Assembly: GCF_000002865.3 (NCBI RefSeq)
Contig: NW_001865042.1
Coordinates: forward strand, 596,914 to 660,913
Length of the DNA: 64,000 nucleotides
Reading direction: 5' to 3'
Source: Monosiga brevicollis MX1
Taxonomy: Eukaryota > Opisthokonta > Choanoflagellata > Craspedida > Salpingoecidae
Position numbers and translations under genes: made by a program
In this document: one piece after another, positions 11,095-24,833 of the stretch
How positions within the stretch are numbered: the first letter of the stretch is position 1
Layout: the number at the start of each line of letters is the position of its first letter
The notes under the pieces: model-generated
The model's input: only the letters and a program-made list of their open reading frames with translations
Databases searched by the model: none
What the model was told of the DNA's origin: nothing

Positions 11095-12920
11095 TCATTC
11101 GGGTTGGGGATGTTGCTTCTTCCATATGCGCATCTGCGAAGCGTGGCGGTTATCCAAACTGTTGAGTTCTTGCTGTACAGCTGCGGCTTGATCACCAGGC
11201 AGAGACTTGAGGAGAATGGCTCTGGCACATTGTAGCAATTCTCGCTGCTGGCGATCATGCTCCTTCTGCAGCTCAATCACATAGGCCGGCCAGCTAACAG
11301 CTGTGCTTGCGGTGCTGCTTGAGCTGGGAGCACCCATGGCATGGGTCGACGACCCTTGCGGAGCAGATGGTGCTGGTCCAGTGGCCGAGGGCTGGGTTGG
11401 TGGGGTCGCATATGCCGCACTGTTTGGCATTGGGGGCGCCGACTGAGGGGCGTGGTGTGGTCCTGGAAACACGGACCCTGCCGACTGAGCACTGGTCGAC
11501 GACCCTTGCGGAGCAGATGGTGCTGGTCCAGTGGCCGAGGGCTGAGTCGGTGGAGTCGCATATGCCGCACTGTTTGGCATTGGGGGCGCCGACTGAGGGG
11601 CGTGGTTTGGTCCTGGAAAAACGGACCCTGCCGACTGAGCACTGGTCGACGACCCTTGCGGAGCAGATGGTGCTGGTCCAGTGGCCGAGGGCTGGGTTGG
11701 TGGGGTCGCATATGCCGCACTGTTTGGCATTGGGGGCGCCGACTGAGGGGCGTGGTGTGGTCCTGGAAACACGGACCCTGCCGACTGAGCACTGGTCGAC
11801 GACCCTTGCGGAGCAGATGGTGCTGGTCCAGTGGCCGAGGGCTGAGTCGGTGGAGTCGCATATGCCGCACTGTTTGGCATTGGGGGCGCCGACTGAGGGG
11901 CGTGGTTTGGTCCTGGAAAAACGGACCCTGCCGACTGAGCACTGGTCGACGGCCCTTGCGGAGCGGATGGTACTGGTCCAGTGGCCGAGGGCTGAGTCGG
12001 TGGGGTCGCATATGCCGCACTGTTTGGCATTGGGGGCGCCGACTGAGGGGCGTGGTTTGGTCCTGGAAAAACGGACCCTGCCGACTGAGCACGTGACGAC
12101 GCTTGCAAAGCGGATGGTGCTGTGTCCAGTGGCCAGGATGGGCCTGAGTGCATTGCGGATGGCAATGCCTCCTGTTGCTGGGGGTTGGGCCGCTGTGGAC
12201 TGAACTGCGATGCCCAAGGGCGTGTTCACTGAAACGCTATTCGAAGGCAAGACCTGGAAGCTAGGGACGACTGAAGCACTTGGCACAGGGGCCGAAGCGT
12301 GGGTAGCCGAAGCGTGGGTAGGCGTTGTATTGGCCATGGAGGTTGCGGCAGAAGCAGCCAGTGGTGTTTGAATGAAGGTTGGCAGGGGAATGGAGTCATC
12401 GAATCGATACAGCACAACCTGTCGTGTACTGCCAAGCTGGTCAGCCAGTTGGCAGATTTCATTCAGATACGTAGGCCAATGGCCTCCAGCAATGCCGCAA
12501 CCAATGCCCCAAGGAAAGGCCATTGAGGCAAAGGGCAACGAAGGCAGTTGAGCCAAGGCATCTTTAAAGAATCCCAAGCGAGCGGCCTGGTCATCCCTTG
12601 GCTCATGAGGCATTTGCGTTCGACGCGGGCCACCAGGGAAGACTTGGCCGACCAGGTTGACAATAAACTGTTTGTTGGTACTCGGGTCCAGGGCCGCCCG
12701 ATGGATCTCACCAGGGTTGAGAAAAGGACCCCGCTGCTGGCCATCGCAGATGTTGGCATTGGGGTAGCGCTTGAAGATTTGCTGTGCGATGCCGCCAGCA
12801 GGGGTGTTGGTGGCATGAATCTGATGGATGAGACAGTCCTCTGAAAAGTCGAGAGCATTGCCATTTTTGATCTGGAGGTTGGCGGGCAGCGGGCGTGCCG
12901 GTGGTGAAGGCTGTGACATG
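11095..12920 (-). CDS. Macro-domain protein with Pro/Ala/Gln-rich 50-residue repeats
   Basis: The start MSQPSPPARPLPANLQ at 12920 is followed by a macro domain of about 180 residues. It contains IKNGNALDF, IHATNTPAGGIAQQIF, INLVGQVFPGG, and MAFPWGIGCGIAGG for the phosphate-binding loop. This resembles small ADP-ribose-1''-phosphatase-like or ADP-ribosyl-hydrolase macro domains more than histone macroH2A. A low-complexity linker leads to five near-identical 50-residue repeats (SVFPGPNHAPQSAPPMPNSA type). The C terminus (about 80 residues) is helical and charged, with ELQKEHDRQQRELLQ, and stops at 11095. The macro domain and the repeat/C-terminal frame differ by one base. A 49-nt intron from about 12260 to 12212 would join them (CAG then GTCTTG; GCATCGCAG then TTC), but its donor is weak, so a sequencing or real indel is also possible. 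Function is probably ADP-ribose binding or hydrolysis; partner unknown. Confidence 0.75.
11341..12091 (-). repeat. Five tandem 150-bp coding repeats with 300-bp higher-order structure
   Basis: The 150-bp unit recurs five times. Copies 1 and 3 (from 11341 and 11641) appear identical over most of their length, as do copies 2 and 4 (from 11491 and 11791). The two classes differ at shared positions, e.g. GGGCTGGGTTGGTGGGGTCG versus GGGCTGAGTCGGTGGAGTCG. Copy 5 (from 11941) is more diverged. This is the pattern expected from a recent duplication of a 300-bp dimer. Because 150 is a multiple of three, several reading frames stay open through the whole array. Confidence 0.95.
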
Positions 12921-13541
12921 ATGCTCCGTCTGTGTCTGGTCAAGCAACAGCAAGGGGGTGCCAGAGGCAGAGGGAGATCGGGAGTTGATCCGACGCTTCT
13001 CTCCAACTAGAAAGAAGAAAATGCTTGCACCGGAATCTCCTCCACTGCGTCGTCGATCGATTACAAGCAGCGAGTGCGTTGTCGTGGAACTGAAGCAGAT
13101 CCAGCTTTTGCTGTCGAGTTCGTCAGCTAATAATAGAGTTTTATGATGATGAGAGATTGAGAGAGAGATTTGAGAGATAGAGATTTAGAGAGAGAGGAAG
13201 TTTGAACAGAGTGGTGCGGTGTAGAAGTAAGGGGCGTATGTGGTTCTATATGGTGGCAGAGGGTGGGCGATTGGAAGACACGGGTTCGGTGTATACTCAA
13301 TTTAGTTGCGGGTGAAGATGGGTGAGCACCACCGTACTGGGTCCGTTCCGCCCCGCCCCGTAACCCAAAAAAAGAAACAAAAAAAAAAAAAAAAAAAAGA
13401 ACCTTCGGCAAGGAAGGAATGGTCCCACGACGGCAATTGAGGGAACTTTCTCATTCAAACAGATGGTCGGTCAACTGCTTGTGGCGGCAACCCGTGTCAC
13501 AAGCATGATGTGCCTATATGCAAACAGAAAGGCTGCCTTTT
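12921..13541. other. Tandem intergenic region, no gene seen
   Basis: This is the 5' flank of the macro-domain gene and 3' flank of the PIERCE gene, both on the - strand. It contains a GA-rich tract (about 13146-13200), a run of A (13377-13398) and no convincing exon. Confidence 0.5.
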
Positions 13542-14128
13542 CTAAATGCTGTCGTGCACGCGGCTCGTGTCTTTGGCCGTGTTGAGCCCAGTGCTGCGGG
13601 GCATGCCAGCCGCGCCGAGATGGGAGGAAAACTTTTGCGAACGTCCATGATATTGGGTGGGCATGGTGTGAACGTTTGGTGCAGTCATGCCATAATCGCT
13701 GCTGGAGGTCATGTACATGGGATTCTCCGCTCCCTTGCTTGTGCCATAGCCCTTGAACTGATCTGCGCCACGAATCGCTGTGAGCCTGAGAGCGCAAAAT
13801 CACTCGCCGTGTCGGACGCAGCAGCATTCCAAAACAAAGACATGGAAGCATACCCGGGTTATCAAAGCGTTCGGGTAGGCGGCCCGTGTTGTACAGGTCT
13901 GAAGTTTTGAGGCTAGCCGCAGCCGAGAAAACAGCATTGCCCGCACCGGGGGTCTGGAAGAATGCAGCAAAAAGGAAATCATCGAAATGAGAAGCAGGAG
14001 GGGTGGAGGACACGAGTAGCGGGGCAATCGGGTAGAACGTGGTCGAAAAAGTTTGGGGACAGGGGCACGGCCGGTCACGTCTCTGCTAGCGCTGACACAC
14101 ACACCTGACCAGCTTTGTCTTGTGCCAT
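13542..14128 (-). CDS. PIERCE1: Piercer of microtubule wall (PIERCE1-like) microtubule inner protein
   Basis: Small axonemal protein expected to bind inside ciliary doublet microtubules. Three exons read cleanly: 14128-14105 (MAQDKAGQ), 13953-13854 and 13777-13542. They total 360 nt, about 119 residues plus stop, with phases 0 and 1 preserved. Exon 2 contains GNAVFSA followed by TSDLYNTGRLPERFDNP. Exon 3 contains FKGYGT, NPMYMTSSSDYG, APNVHTMPTQYHG, and FSSHLGAAGMPRSTGLNT. The TSDLY...LPERFNNP, TSNxxYGxxAPTVHEMP and KFSxxLAAxGMxxNxxLN motifs are those of PIERCE1 (C9orf116) as I remember it, while GNxVFS recalls PIERCE2 (C15orf65). The first exon is only 24 nt and an automatic predictor may miss it. 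Confidence 0.85.
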
Positions 14129-16735
<2,607 letters not shown>

Positions 16736-17812
16736 ATGAAGGTTGACAATCAAGATGCTGCTAGCCTCAAGGAGCACGCGGCCGCTGATGCAGCGGCCGA
16801 GGCGCTGAAGAAGCTTCCCCCAATTCCCGATGAAGCACAGGTGGGCCTTTCTGACGCATGATACTCTTTGACTTGTTCAGAAAATCGCTGCAAAGCCTGT
16901 TTTTCCTTGTTTTGGCAGACCTACCGACCTCCGTGCTCATGTCATGTCACGCGCGCTGTTAGGATCTTGAGCCAGCGCAAGCTGCGCGTGCGCTTTCTCG
17001 TTTGGACTGGACTGCGAATGGCCAGCATCAGGCTTACTTGGATATGAATCTAGAGCAGCACAACCTCACTGCTGTACCTTGTCTGGTGCGCTTTCCTCAC
17101 TTGCAAAAAGTCAACATTGCCAGCAACTACCTCGAGGGTACGCCTAAGTTGGGCGGACGACCAGATCGCACCGGGCAACAGCACGACAGGCTGGCCCCTT
17201 TTGGTGCTCGCGCCCTATCCCTAGTGCTCTTGACTTTGTACTTCTTTCTTGGTCTGCGTAGATCTTGAGCCCCTTAGCGCGCTGGAGCATCTGCTAGAGC
17301 TCAACTGCGCTCACAATCGCCTCCAGTCATTCGATCTTGAGGGACCTTGTCAATTACGCGTACGTCGATCGGCACCACACTCTGGCTCTGCAGGCTACGG
17401 CCTTTCCTGTCCCAGATGCCTATTTGCATGGCTAATGGAGCTAATCCGGCCGGACATGCTTCACTCAGACCCTGTTCTTGCAACATAACGTCTTGCACCA
17501 CGTGCCCGGCTTGAGCCATCACCCTTGGCTGACAACGCTCAATCTCAGCGGTGCGCCTCTCTGCACGCTTGCTTGCCAGCCTCTTCTCATGTCGTCTCAC
17601 GCCCCTCTCTCTTGGCTCTGACAACCTTGCTCGACGCCTCACCCGAACCCAATGCCTGTGAATGCCTCGGTCTGCAGGCAACCCGTTGCAGGACACTCGT
17701 CCCCTGCAAGCGCTGACGCGTCTCCAGAGCCTCGATCTCAGCCATTGCAATTTGAGCGAACTGAGCTCTTTGACCAATCTGACACACTTGCAGCGAATCA
17801 ATCTGGTAAGGA

Positions 17813-17857
<45 letters not shown>

Positions 17858-19547
17858 CTTGCGTGGCCCGAGAACTTGTCTGGGGCCGGCGTGCAAGTTT
17901 CATCTGTCGGTTTGACCGATCCATCCCCAGAGTCACAACCGATTGACAAATTTTGAAGCTCTGCGTGCATGCGTCGGCCTCGAAACCATCGATGCTGATC
18001 ACAATCAGGTGCGCCAAAGGGATCTACTGTGGCTGCACCTCCTTTCGCACATCTCAGCGATTCGCTTACTCCTCATATATTTTATTTCATTCTGGATATC
18101 GTCGTTGCCTCTCCATATGGCATTCAGCTATCGTCGACCGAACCACTCGGGGCTTTGGTGGCTTTGGAGCGACTCAACCTGAGTCACAATGCCTTGACTC
18201 AAGTGTTACAACTGCGCCACCTCGTCACACTTCCGTGGCTCACAATCCTAGACGCTTCTCACAACGCTGTGCAGGTAAGAGGGCAGCTCAGCACAACATT
18301 CAAGACTTGAGGGCATCATATCCATTGATTCCGTCATTGTGTTTGTGTGCGTGCCTGTGTGTGCGTGCCTGTGTGTGCGTGTAGGCAGAGGACGACTACC
18401 GACCTCGCGTCATCCACGCCCTCAAGCGGCTGCAGATGCTCGACAACGCAGCCGTTGGTCTCGAGGAGCGAGTACGTAGTCCTGCCTCGACTTAACCCCG
18501 CGCTACCCACAAGTCACTGGTCTCGGGATTAGCCTCATTGGCTGACGGGGACTATTGTAGGTTGACGCAATGAACCTTTGCGAGCCACCCTTGCCCATTC
18601 TGTCTGCTGCTGCGCACGCAGCCTGCGTGGCTGCCCAACTTCACATGGACATTGCGGTCAGCTTTTACTCGTACTTTGGTGTTGTTGCTTTCATTTTTGT
18701 TTTGTGTCCTGAAAACTGCTGATGGCCTCAGCTAGCCGTAATCGTCGCTTCTATTTGTTTCTTGGAACTCACGGTATCTCCAACTCACGGCATCTCCAAT
18801 TACACGCAGCTGTTGCCAAGCACACTTCAGGACTACACCCTGTCTTACCCACTCTTGGCCGTTGCATCAGACGACTGGAAGCGTGCAGCAGTCTTGCTCG
18901 GTCAACTTTGGAATCAGCCGAATGCGCCCGTGCAACGTGCTCGCCTCTGGTGAGTCTTGGACTGGGCGTCAGCTCTCCGGTTTGGTGTATATCCTTGGGC
19001 GCCAGTGCATCGCTCAACAAGCTCGTGTGGATCTATGGGGTTTGAATAGCGAGGTTTTGAGCGAAGCGACGGACGGCCCGGCCTTTGCAGCTGCCTTGGA
19101 TAGCGGCGCCGCAGCCCTGGCTGATACAGAAGACGGCTCTGGTCGCTTGGTAGTGACCGTTGATTCCATCGAGAATGCCTGCCAGCAGCATGAGCTTCCT
19201 GTGGTGGTGGGAAGCGTCGTTTTGGCCTCGGTTTTGCGTCGAAGCATCTACGATGTCTCCGTTTTGGCCTTGTATTTCGATGGGGTGAGTTGCGATGCTC
19301 TATCCTAGTGCCTTGCGGCTCGAGTGTGAAAGGTCTCCGTGTTCGAGCCCCTTTTTTGTGCCGGGATTGGTGTGCATTTTCAGACATGGCTTTTATTGCG
19401 CCCTCGTAGTCAAAAATTGCTCCGACCGAGCAGGCACTGTACGACCACGTGGTCATTTGGAATGAGCATGATGCTAAGGCATGCACAGCTGGCATCGTGG
19501 AAGCCATTGAGGCGGCTCAGCAAGAACTCCGGGATGCACTGCGTTGA
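16736..19547 (+). CDS. LRR protein related to LRGUK, with degenerate guanylate-kinase region
   Basis: ATG 16736 starts MKVDNQDAASLKEHAA. Exons end at 16840, 17137, 17359, 17550, 17805, 18008, 18273, 18471 and 18656, each with GT donors, and most carry a leucine-rich repeat (LQSLDLSHCNLSELSSL, LERLNLSHNALTQ). Exon 8 has the LRR-cap feature RLQMLDN and exon 9 reads VDAMNLCEPP, close to VEAMNMYDPP after the LRRs of mammalian LRGUK as I remember it. The next exon (18810) continues LSYPLLAVASDDWKRAAVLL, where LRGUK has YPMLILAGPKACGKREL. The GxxxxGK P-loop is therefore missing. Later parts keep a guanylate-kinase-like outline (DLWGLNSEV, VVTVDSIENA, final YDHVVIWNEHDA). The join near 18950-19005 is unresolved; a donor at 18929 would keep frame. 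Human LRGUK acts in sperm manchette and axoneme assembly, so a ciliary scaffold role is inferred. Confidence 0.75.
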
Positions 19548-19861
19548 AGTGACCCATCGTAGCTCTGAATTCACAGACCGAGACCGCTGCGCGGTCACGC
19601 TGCTAGCCTATTTTTTTTGGTATGAACACAAACTGGCGTTCCTTTGTGCTCAAAAAGTGAGCAAAGATGGAAGAGTTTGTCCACCGATTGCAATGTCATG
19701 CATCATACACAATAAGAGTGTTATGATCATTATCATGTGATCGATTAGTTCATGTGTTGGAATCAAAAAATCAAGTGTGAGGGGCATGCGTTCCCACTTC
19801 TCCCATTCGTGCTTGACGAAACCTCTGCCACGCCTGTGCTGCTCAGCACCAAGACATGTCT
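19548..19861. other. Short convergent intergenic region
   Basis: AT-richer 3' flanks of the LRGUK-like (+) and POMT1 (-) genes. No exon or RNA gene seen. Confidence 0.5.
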
Positions 19862-22800
19862 TCAACGCATGAGAAAGTTCCAGCTCGGCAGGAGCTGCAG
19901 CTGGCGCAAGGTGGGCGTGCTTAGATCGGGGTAGCCATACCTAAGAACATGGTCAAGATGACAACCCATTAGTCGGATCGCCCACAGCAGCCAGCTGAAA
20001 GCGACGAATCTTACGTTATTGGCGCAAACAGCAAAAAGACCACCAGGGCCAAGGCAGCCACGATGCTGTAGATAGTCAAGGCACGCCTTTGAGACACTTT
20101 CAGACTGACGCAAAGCTTCTCGAGGCCAAGGACAGCCAAGCAGGAACTGTGAAAAGAAAAGAAAAAAAATCAAATAAGCAAGTAAAGTTCACGGCCCGAG
20201 CGTGTGAGGTCTCTTGCGCTCTACACTGGATTGCAATCCACGAAAAGGGGGATACCTCAGGCATAGGGCCGGCCAATAGCTGTGTAGAAACAGCTGACGC
20301 TCCATAAGCACAAAAGGTAAGTACAGGATAAGCCATCCAGCGCCCAAGACGCCCACGCCCCAGGCCAACCTGCGGAAAAATGCTGTGTGAGTAAATAAAA
20401 TACGTGCTCGAAACTCCCGCCTCGACTCTAAATCCACGACCAAAGCAAGCGTCGGAACACACTGGGTGGCATGCCCGACGGAAAGCTGCTGCATGCGCAA
20501 CCCCAGCCAACGCGCGGGGCCCACAATGAGCCAGAGCATGATCGTGCCGCTTGCACCCAACAAAACAAGCCACCACACTAGCGGATTTCCTAGAAGATAG
20601 ATCTGTTGGTTGTTCTACCAAGCCCAGAATACATGAGCCGAGCAAATCTTTCGGGCTAACTGCGTTGATCCTCCTGCATCGGGTAACAAGCACCAACCTC
20701 TGGGTGTTGCCAAAAGGAAATGCCTTGAAAGACAAGTGGCCAGATCAAGGGCGGGCTGCTATACGCGTGTGCTTGCTAAGGGCGATGGGCCAGCAGACGG
20801 AAGTGAGCAGTTTGTGAAAATGTGGTAGTGGCTTGCTTCACACGTTGGGCGATGCAAAGCAAAAACTACCAGGAAGCACAGTGCGAAGTCAAACGCAAAA
20901 ATGTGGGACAGATACACGAAAGCAATTCAAGAACGACCAACCTTGCTCAAGCGGCTCTGGGCCTCGTACATGACTTGGTGAAGCTCAACGAGCTTTCCCC
21001 AAAACGATATCTCTGGCACGTGTTCCTTGGATGCTTTGGGCAATTGGTCATGAACATGATGGTCTGCAACCCACTGGACCATTTGCTTGGGGGTGGGGAA
21101 GACAAATGATGCGAAAGCCAATCCACAGTCAAGGCAGCAAGGGACGATGGGGTTAGTCTCTATTCCCCAACGAATGCGAGACTGTCCATGCAAGGGTTGA
21201 CACCTGATTAATGTCTCGTGTTGCTGCAACTTCGAGTTGAAAGAAGCCCCAGCTAGGCAGATTCTGGCCTGATATCAGCAGAGCAGCACTTGTGTTTGCA
21301 TGGACAAAGCGCAAAGCGCTTCGAAGGGCCAGTACTTCTGGTTCTGTTGTATCCGTCACCTACATGCAAGGATTTAACCCCAGACCCAATGCATTGCCGG
21401 GAGGAAAGGAAGACGAAACAAAAAAAAACAACAACAAAAAACAGATATGAAAGTCAAGCTCAAAGCAGCGTTCAAGGGCGAGCAGTAGCAGGCTAGTGCC
21501 TCGGAGAGAAACAAGAGGCGAGCACAAACGTCAATGCGCCAGATATCCATCTTGGGCTGGTGGCCAACTTGACCTGGGGGCACGCGGTGATCCCCTGGTG
21601 CAAAACATGAAACTTCCTGCAGAGTAGGCGTCAAGGGTGCGGCCACATCGTGGCTGCATGACGGCGATGGCAGGGTGTTTGTGTAGCAAGAGGGGCATGA
21701 TGGTGAAAGGAGTTGGAATGCAACGTTCATCAATGGGGTGGAAGGGTTCAGGATATGCAAAACACGCGCATACATCTCGTATTAGTTGTGTGCGCAGTTT
21801 TCACGGCGGCAGCAGCAGCAAGGGCAGGACGGCATGGCGTACGTGTGCAAAGGCAAGCCAGTGGCGACGTGAACCAGGCGAATCAGATCACCATGATAGA
21901 GAAGTTGAGGTAAATCAGAGGGAGTGCTGATTAATGGCTTAGCTGCCAGTGAAAACTCGCCTTGGCGAACAAGTTCCAGTCGCCAAAGACTGTTATAGTC
22001 GTTGGTGAAGGAGAAAGCGGTGACTTGTTGCTGATGACTACTGACTAAACCGTCGGTGCCGTTGGGGTAGACTGGGTATCGGTGAGCGTGTGAGTGGAGC
22101 CAGGCCGAGCTGCCATGCAGGGATCTAAGGCTGACGACTGAACCGTTGGCCAGTTGGGGCGGGCCATCCAGCGGTAGGTTATGAATGTTGCCGTCCAGTG
22201 AGGCTTGAAACGGCTTGCTGAAAAAGGCATCTCCTAGTTGTGGTTACCAAAGTCGGGAGCCGGGGCAGGGCATGGGCAAGGGGTGCCACGGCGAGCCGGG
22301 ATGGGCAGCATGAACTTACATACGTGTGTACGTGTGTACGTGCGTATGTGTACATGTGCAAAGAAGGTAGCTCTTACCAGTACCCGAGCGTGGCAAGAGG
22401 GCAAGGTGGAGAGCAAATGTGCCCACATAGATGGCCAAGGGAAGGGCAACGAGGCAGATACTCCGAAGAGCAAAGTCAGCGAGCCATCGCTGGACCGTGG
22501 CCCGTGTCGGCTTGTGGAGCACTTCTTGCAGTCTTTGTCCGAGATCGTGGAGTGTGATCAAGCCGACAATGCCCACAGCACCCAGGCCCACCAGCTTGAT
22601 GCTAGTGGTGATGCCTAGGCCAAGGCCCGAAAGGAGCAAGCACAGCAGCCAGGATCGACTGAAGCGCGGAAAGCGCGTCATCCACACGCAGGCAGTAATG
22701 GTGATCAGACAGGCCAAGACCAATTGGGCATCCAAGATGATGAGGCGTGACAGGATGCAGCTGGCATTGTCCACGGCAATCAGCCAAGCACCCAAGTTAC

Positions 22801-23598
22801 AGGTCCATCGGGAGCAGCCCAGGCCACGCAAGAGCTGGCAGCAGAGCAAGGGGGCAAGCGAACGCAGTCAGCTTGCGCACAAGTCATGGGTGCGCCCTTT
22901 GGGTTTGATCCAAGCACACGCAGTTGCTTACCAAGTAGATGACCAGTACAATGGCAATGCCGCAGCTGGCGCTCACGAGCCGCATCAGCAGGTATGGCAC
23001 GGTGGAGCCGTCGTAAGCTACGAAAAATCCCAAGAGTTCATGTTGAGAGTAGGCATTGGTGAGAGGCGCCTGGCAAGGTGCAAAGGGGTGAACGATGACA
23101 AAGGTTTACCATCGCCAATCTTGCTCATTGTAAAAGCCGTCTTTTGACCGCCCAACCAGGCCACAGCTGCAAAGATGAGCTTGCCGAGCGGCGGGTGCAG
23201 ATCAAAGAAGAACCGGCCCTGAAGCACGTGGTCCAACGAGTCGGGTGAGCGCGGTGTGATGTGACTGTATCGGCCAAGGGAAACGGCCAACCCAATCAAA
23301 TCCCCAAGTAAGGGGCTCACATCAGACTGACCCTAATGTATTCGCCAGCAAAGCGGCCGAAATGAACCTCATCCCAGACGGCTTGCGAGGGCGCGTGGAG
23401 AGCCCAGAGGCGCGTGATGACGGTAAACGCCAGCACGAAGATGAGCGTCATATCCAAGCGCAGCCGGACCGATCCCCCGGCAGGTGCTGTGACAACGTCT
23501 TTCTTTTCTGGCGTTGGATCCCGCGGTGACGGCTCAGCCTCTGGGGCAGCCGCCCGCCCGCGGCGCTGCCGCAGCACTGTCCCCGAACCCTCTGCCAT
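19862..23598 (-). CDS. POMT1: Protein O-mannosyltransferase 1
   Basis: ER multipass enzyme (GT39) that transfers mannose from dolichyl-phosphate mannose to Ser/Thr, in animals chiefly on alpha-dystroglycan. ATG 23598 opens a basic Pro/Ala-rich N terminus, a first membrane helix and the catalytic-loop motif WDEVHFGRFAGEYIR. The next exon has FFFDLHPPLGKLIFA. A MIR region follows with HAHRYPVYPNGTDG and VSSHQQQVTAFSF, then SHDVAAPLTPTLQEVSCF and LRFVHANTSAALLISG. The last two match POMT1 better than POMT2 as I remember them. The C-terminal membrane block includes WWLVLLGASGTIMLWLIVG and LPFVLMERQLFLHSYWPALC. The last exon joins FAPIT to YGYPDLSTPTLRQL and ends LPSWNFLMR at 19862, like the family ending FxPLTYG...WDILIR. 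More than ten exons. The acidic pair after WDE and HPPLGK are intact, so it should be active. Confidence 0.9.
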
Positions 23599-23609
23599 GG
23601 CTCAAAAAA

Positions 23610-23768
<159 letters not shown>

Positions 23769-23773
23769 AAAGG

Positions 23774-23823
23774 NNNNNNNNNNNNNNNNNNNNNNNNNNN
23801 NNNNNNNNNNNNNNNNNNNNNNN
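23774..23823. other. Assembly gap (50 N)
   Basis: Fifty N bases, a round number suggesting a placeholder gap of unknown true size. It sits between the divergent POMT1 and 2OG-oxygenase genes. Confidence 0.95.
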
Positions 23824-24833
23824 CACTTGACAGACAAGTATTTACTTACATATACTTCAGCGGACGACGTTTTGGCAGTCGAACCATGCATGTATGCATC
23901 CACATCCAGCTGCTGCATGTAAGCAACTAACGAGGCGCGGACACGAAGTCAAGGGGGTCAGAGGGGGTGCAGCCTCCGGTTGGTGGTCAGGGTTGGTACG
24001 TAAGACCTGTGTTCCGCTGGCAGTGTGCTTGCTGGCACAGCTGAGCATGGGGTGGTGGCGGTTGTGGGTGGTGGCTGATGAAAGGAGGACATGGTAAGAC
24101 CATACGTACCCAGGGGAGTGGTGTGGGATCGGCATGCCAAGGTCCAGCCCTTGCTGGGGGCAGTTGTTGCTGGATGGCGCGCTTTCGTTGAGGGTGGAGT
24201 GAGTGACTGACGGTTGAGGATCTCAAAAAGTTCTGCTCACCCTACCCGCCAGATCGTAACTAGGCAGAGCGGAAACGCAATGGAATGGCACGACCTTGAA
24301 TCCCCGCAGGCCCAAAGTACCGCTTGTCGAGCATGCACGCTGAGTGAGCCTGCGGTTGCATCTTCTGCACACGCGTCATCTCTGTGCTTGTCAACCACCA
24401 ACGCCTCTGAACCCTCAACCACAACACACTCGTCCTTTACTGCTCGCCGCAATTTCCTCCGTGCCGTGCCGTGCCGTGCATGTGTGTTTTGTTTTCTTTT
24501 TTTTCTTCGAGACTGCCATCCTCTTTTCCCATTCGTGCAGGCAGTCCGCCGTCCTCCGTGCGACGTCAGTTTGCTGCGCTAGCTCGCGTCGTGACGCTAC
24601 CGTGTGGTTCCCTGGTGTACATCAGCTCCTTGCGGCTGTGTGACTGCCGTGCTTGCCGCCCGAGGTCATTCAGACCCCGACCACCTCCGTGCACGCACAT
24701 TTTCAAACAGCCACGCCCGGGTGACCCTTGTTTTTCTCTCGCCATTTCTAGTTGAATTTCCTACGCCGGCTCCCATTCTTTGACATCGCTCGCGTACGGT
24801 GCTCAGCTGACGGGACACACTTCAACTGCCATC
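23824..24833. other. Upstream region of the oxygenase gene, no gene recognised
   Basis: Short open frames on both strands lack domain signals and consistent splice sites. A small CCGTG repeat (GTGCCGTGCCGTGCCGTGC) is present near 24462-24480. Possibly holds promoters and 5' UTR exons. Confidence 0.4.

Noticed and set aside
11307-12203. 298-residue + strand frame across the 150-bp repeats
   Set aside because: The repeat length is a multiple of three, so several frames on both strands stay open. Composition (Trp/Arg/Gly-rich) is not protein-like, and the opposite strand carries a macro domain.
19290-19370. tRNA-like T-loop (GTTCGAGCCCC) in an intron
   Set aside because: I could not pair an acceptor stem or D and anticodon arms around it.
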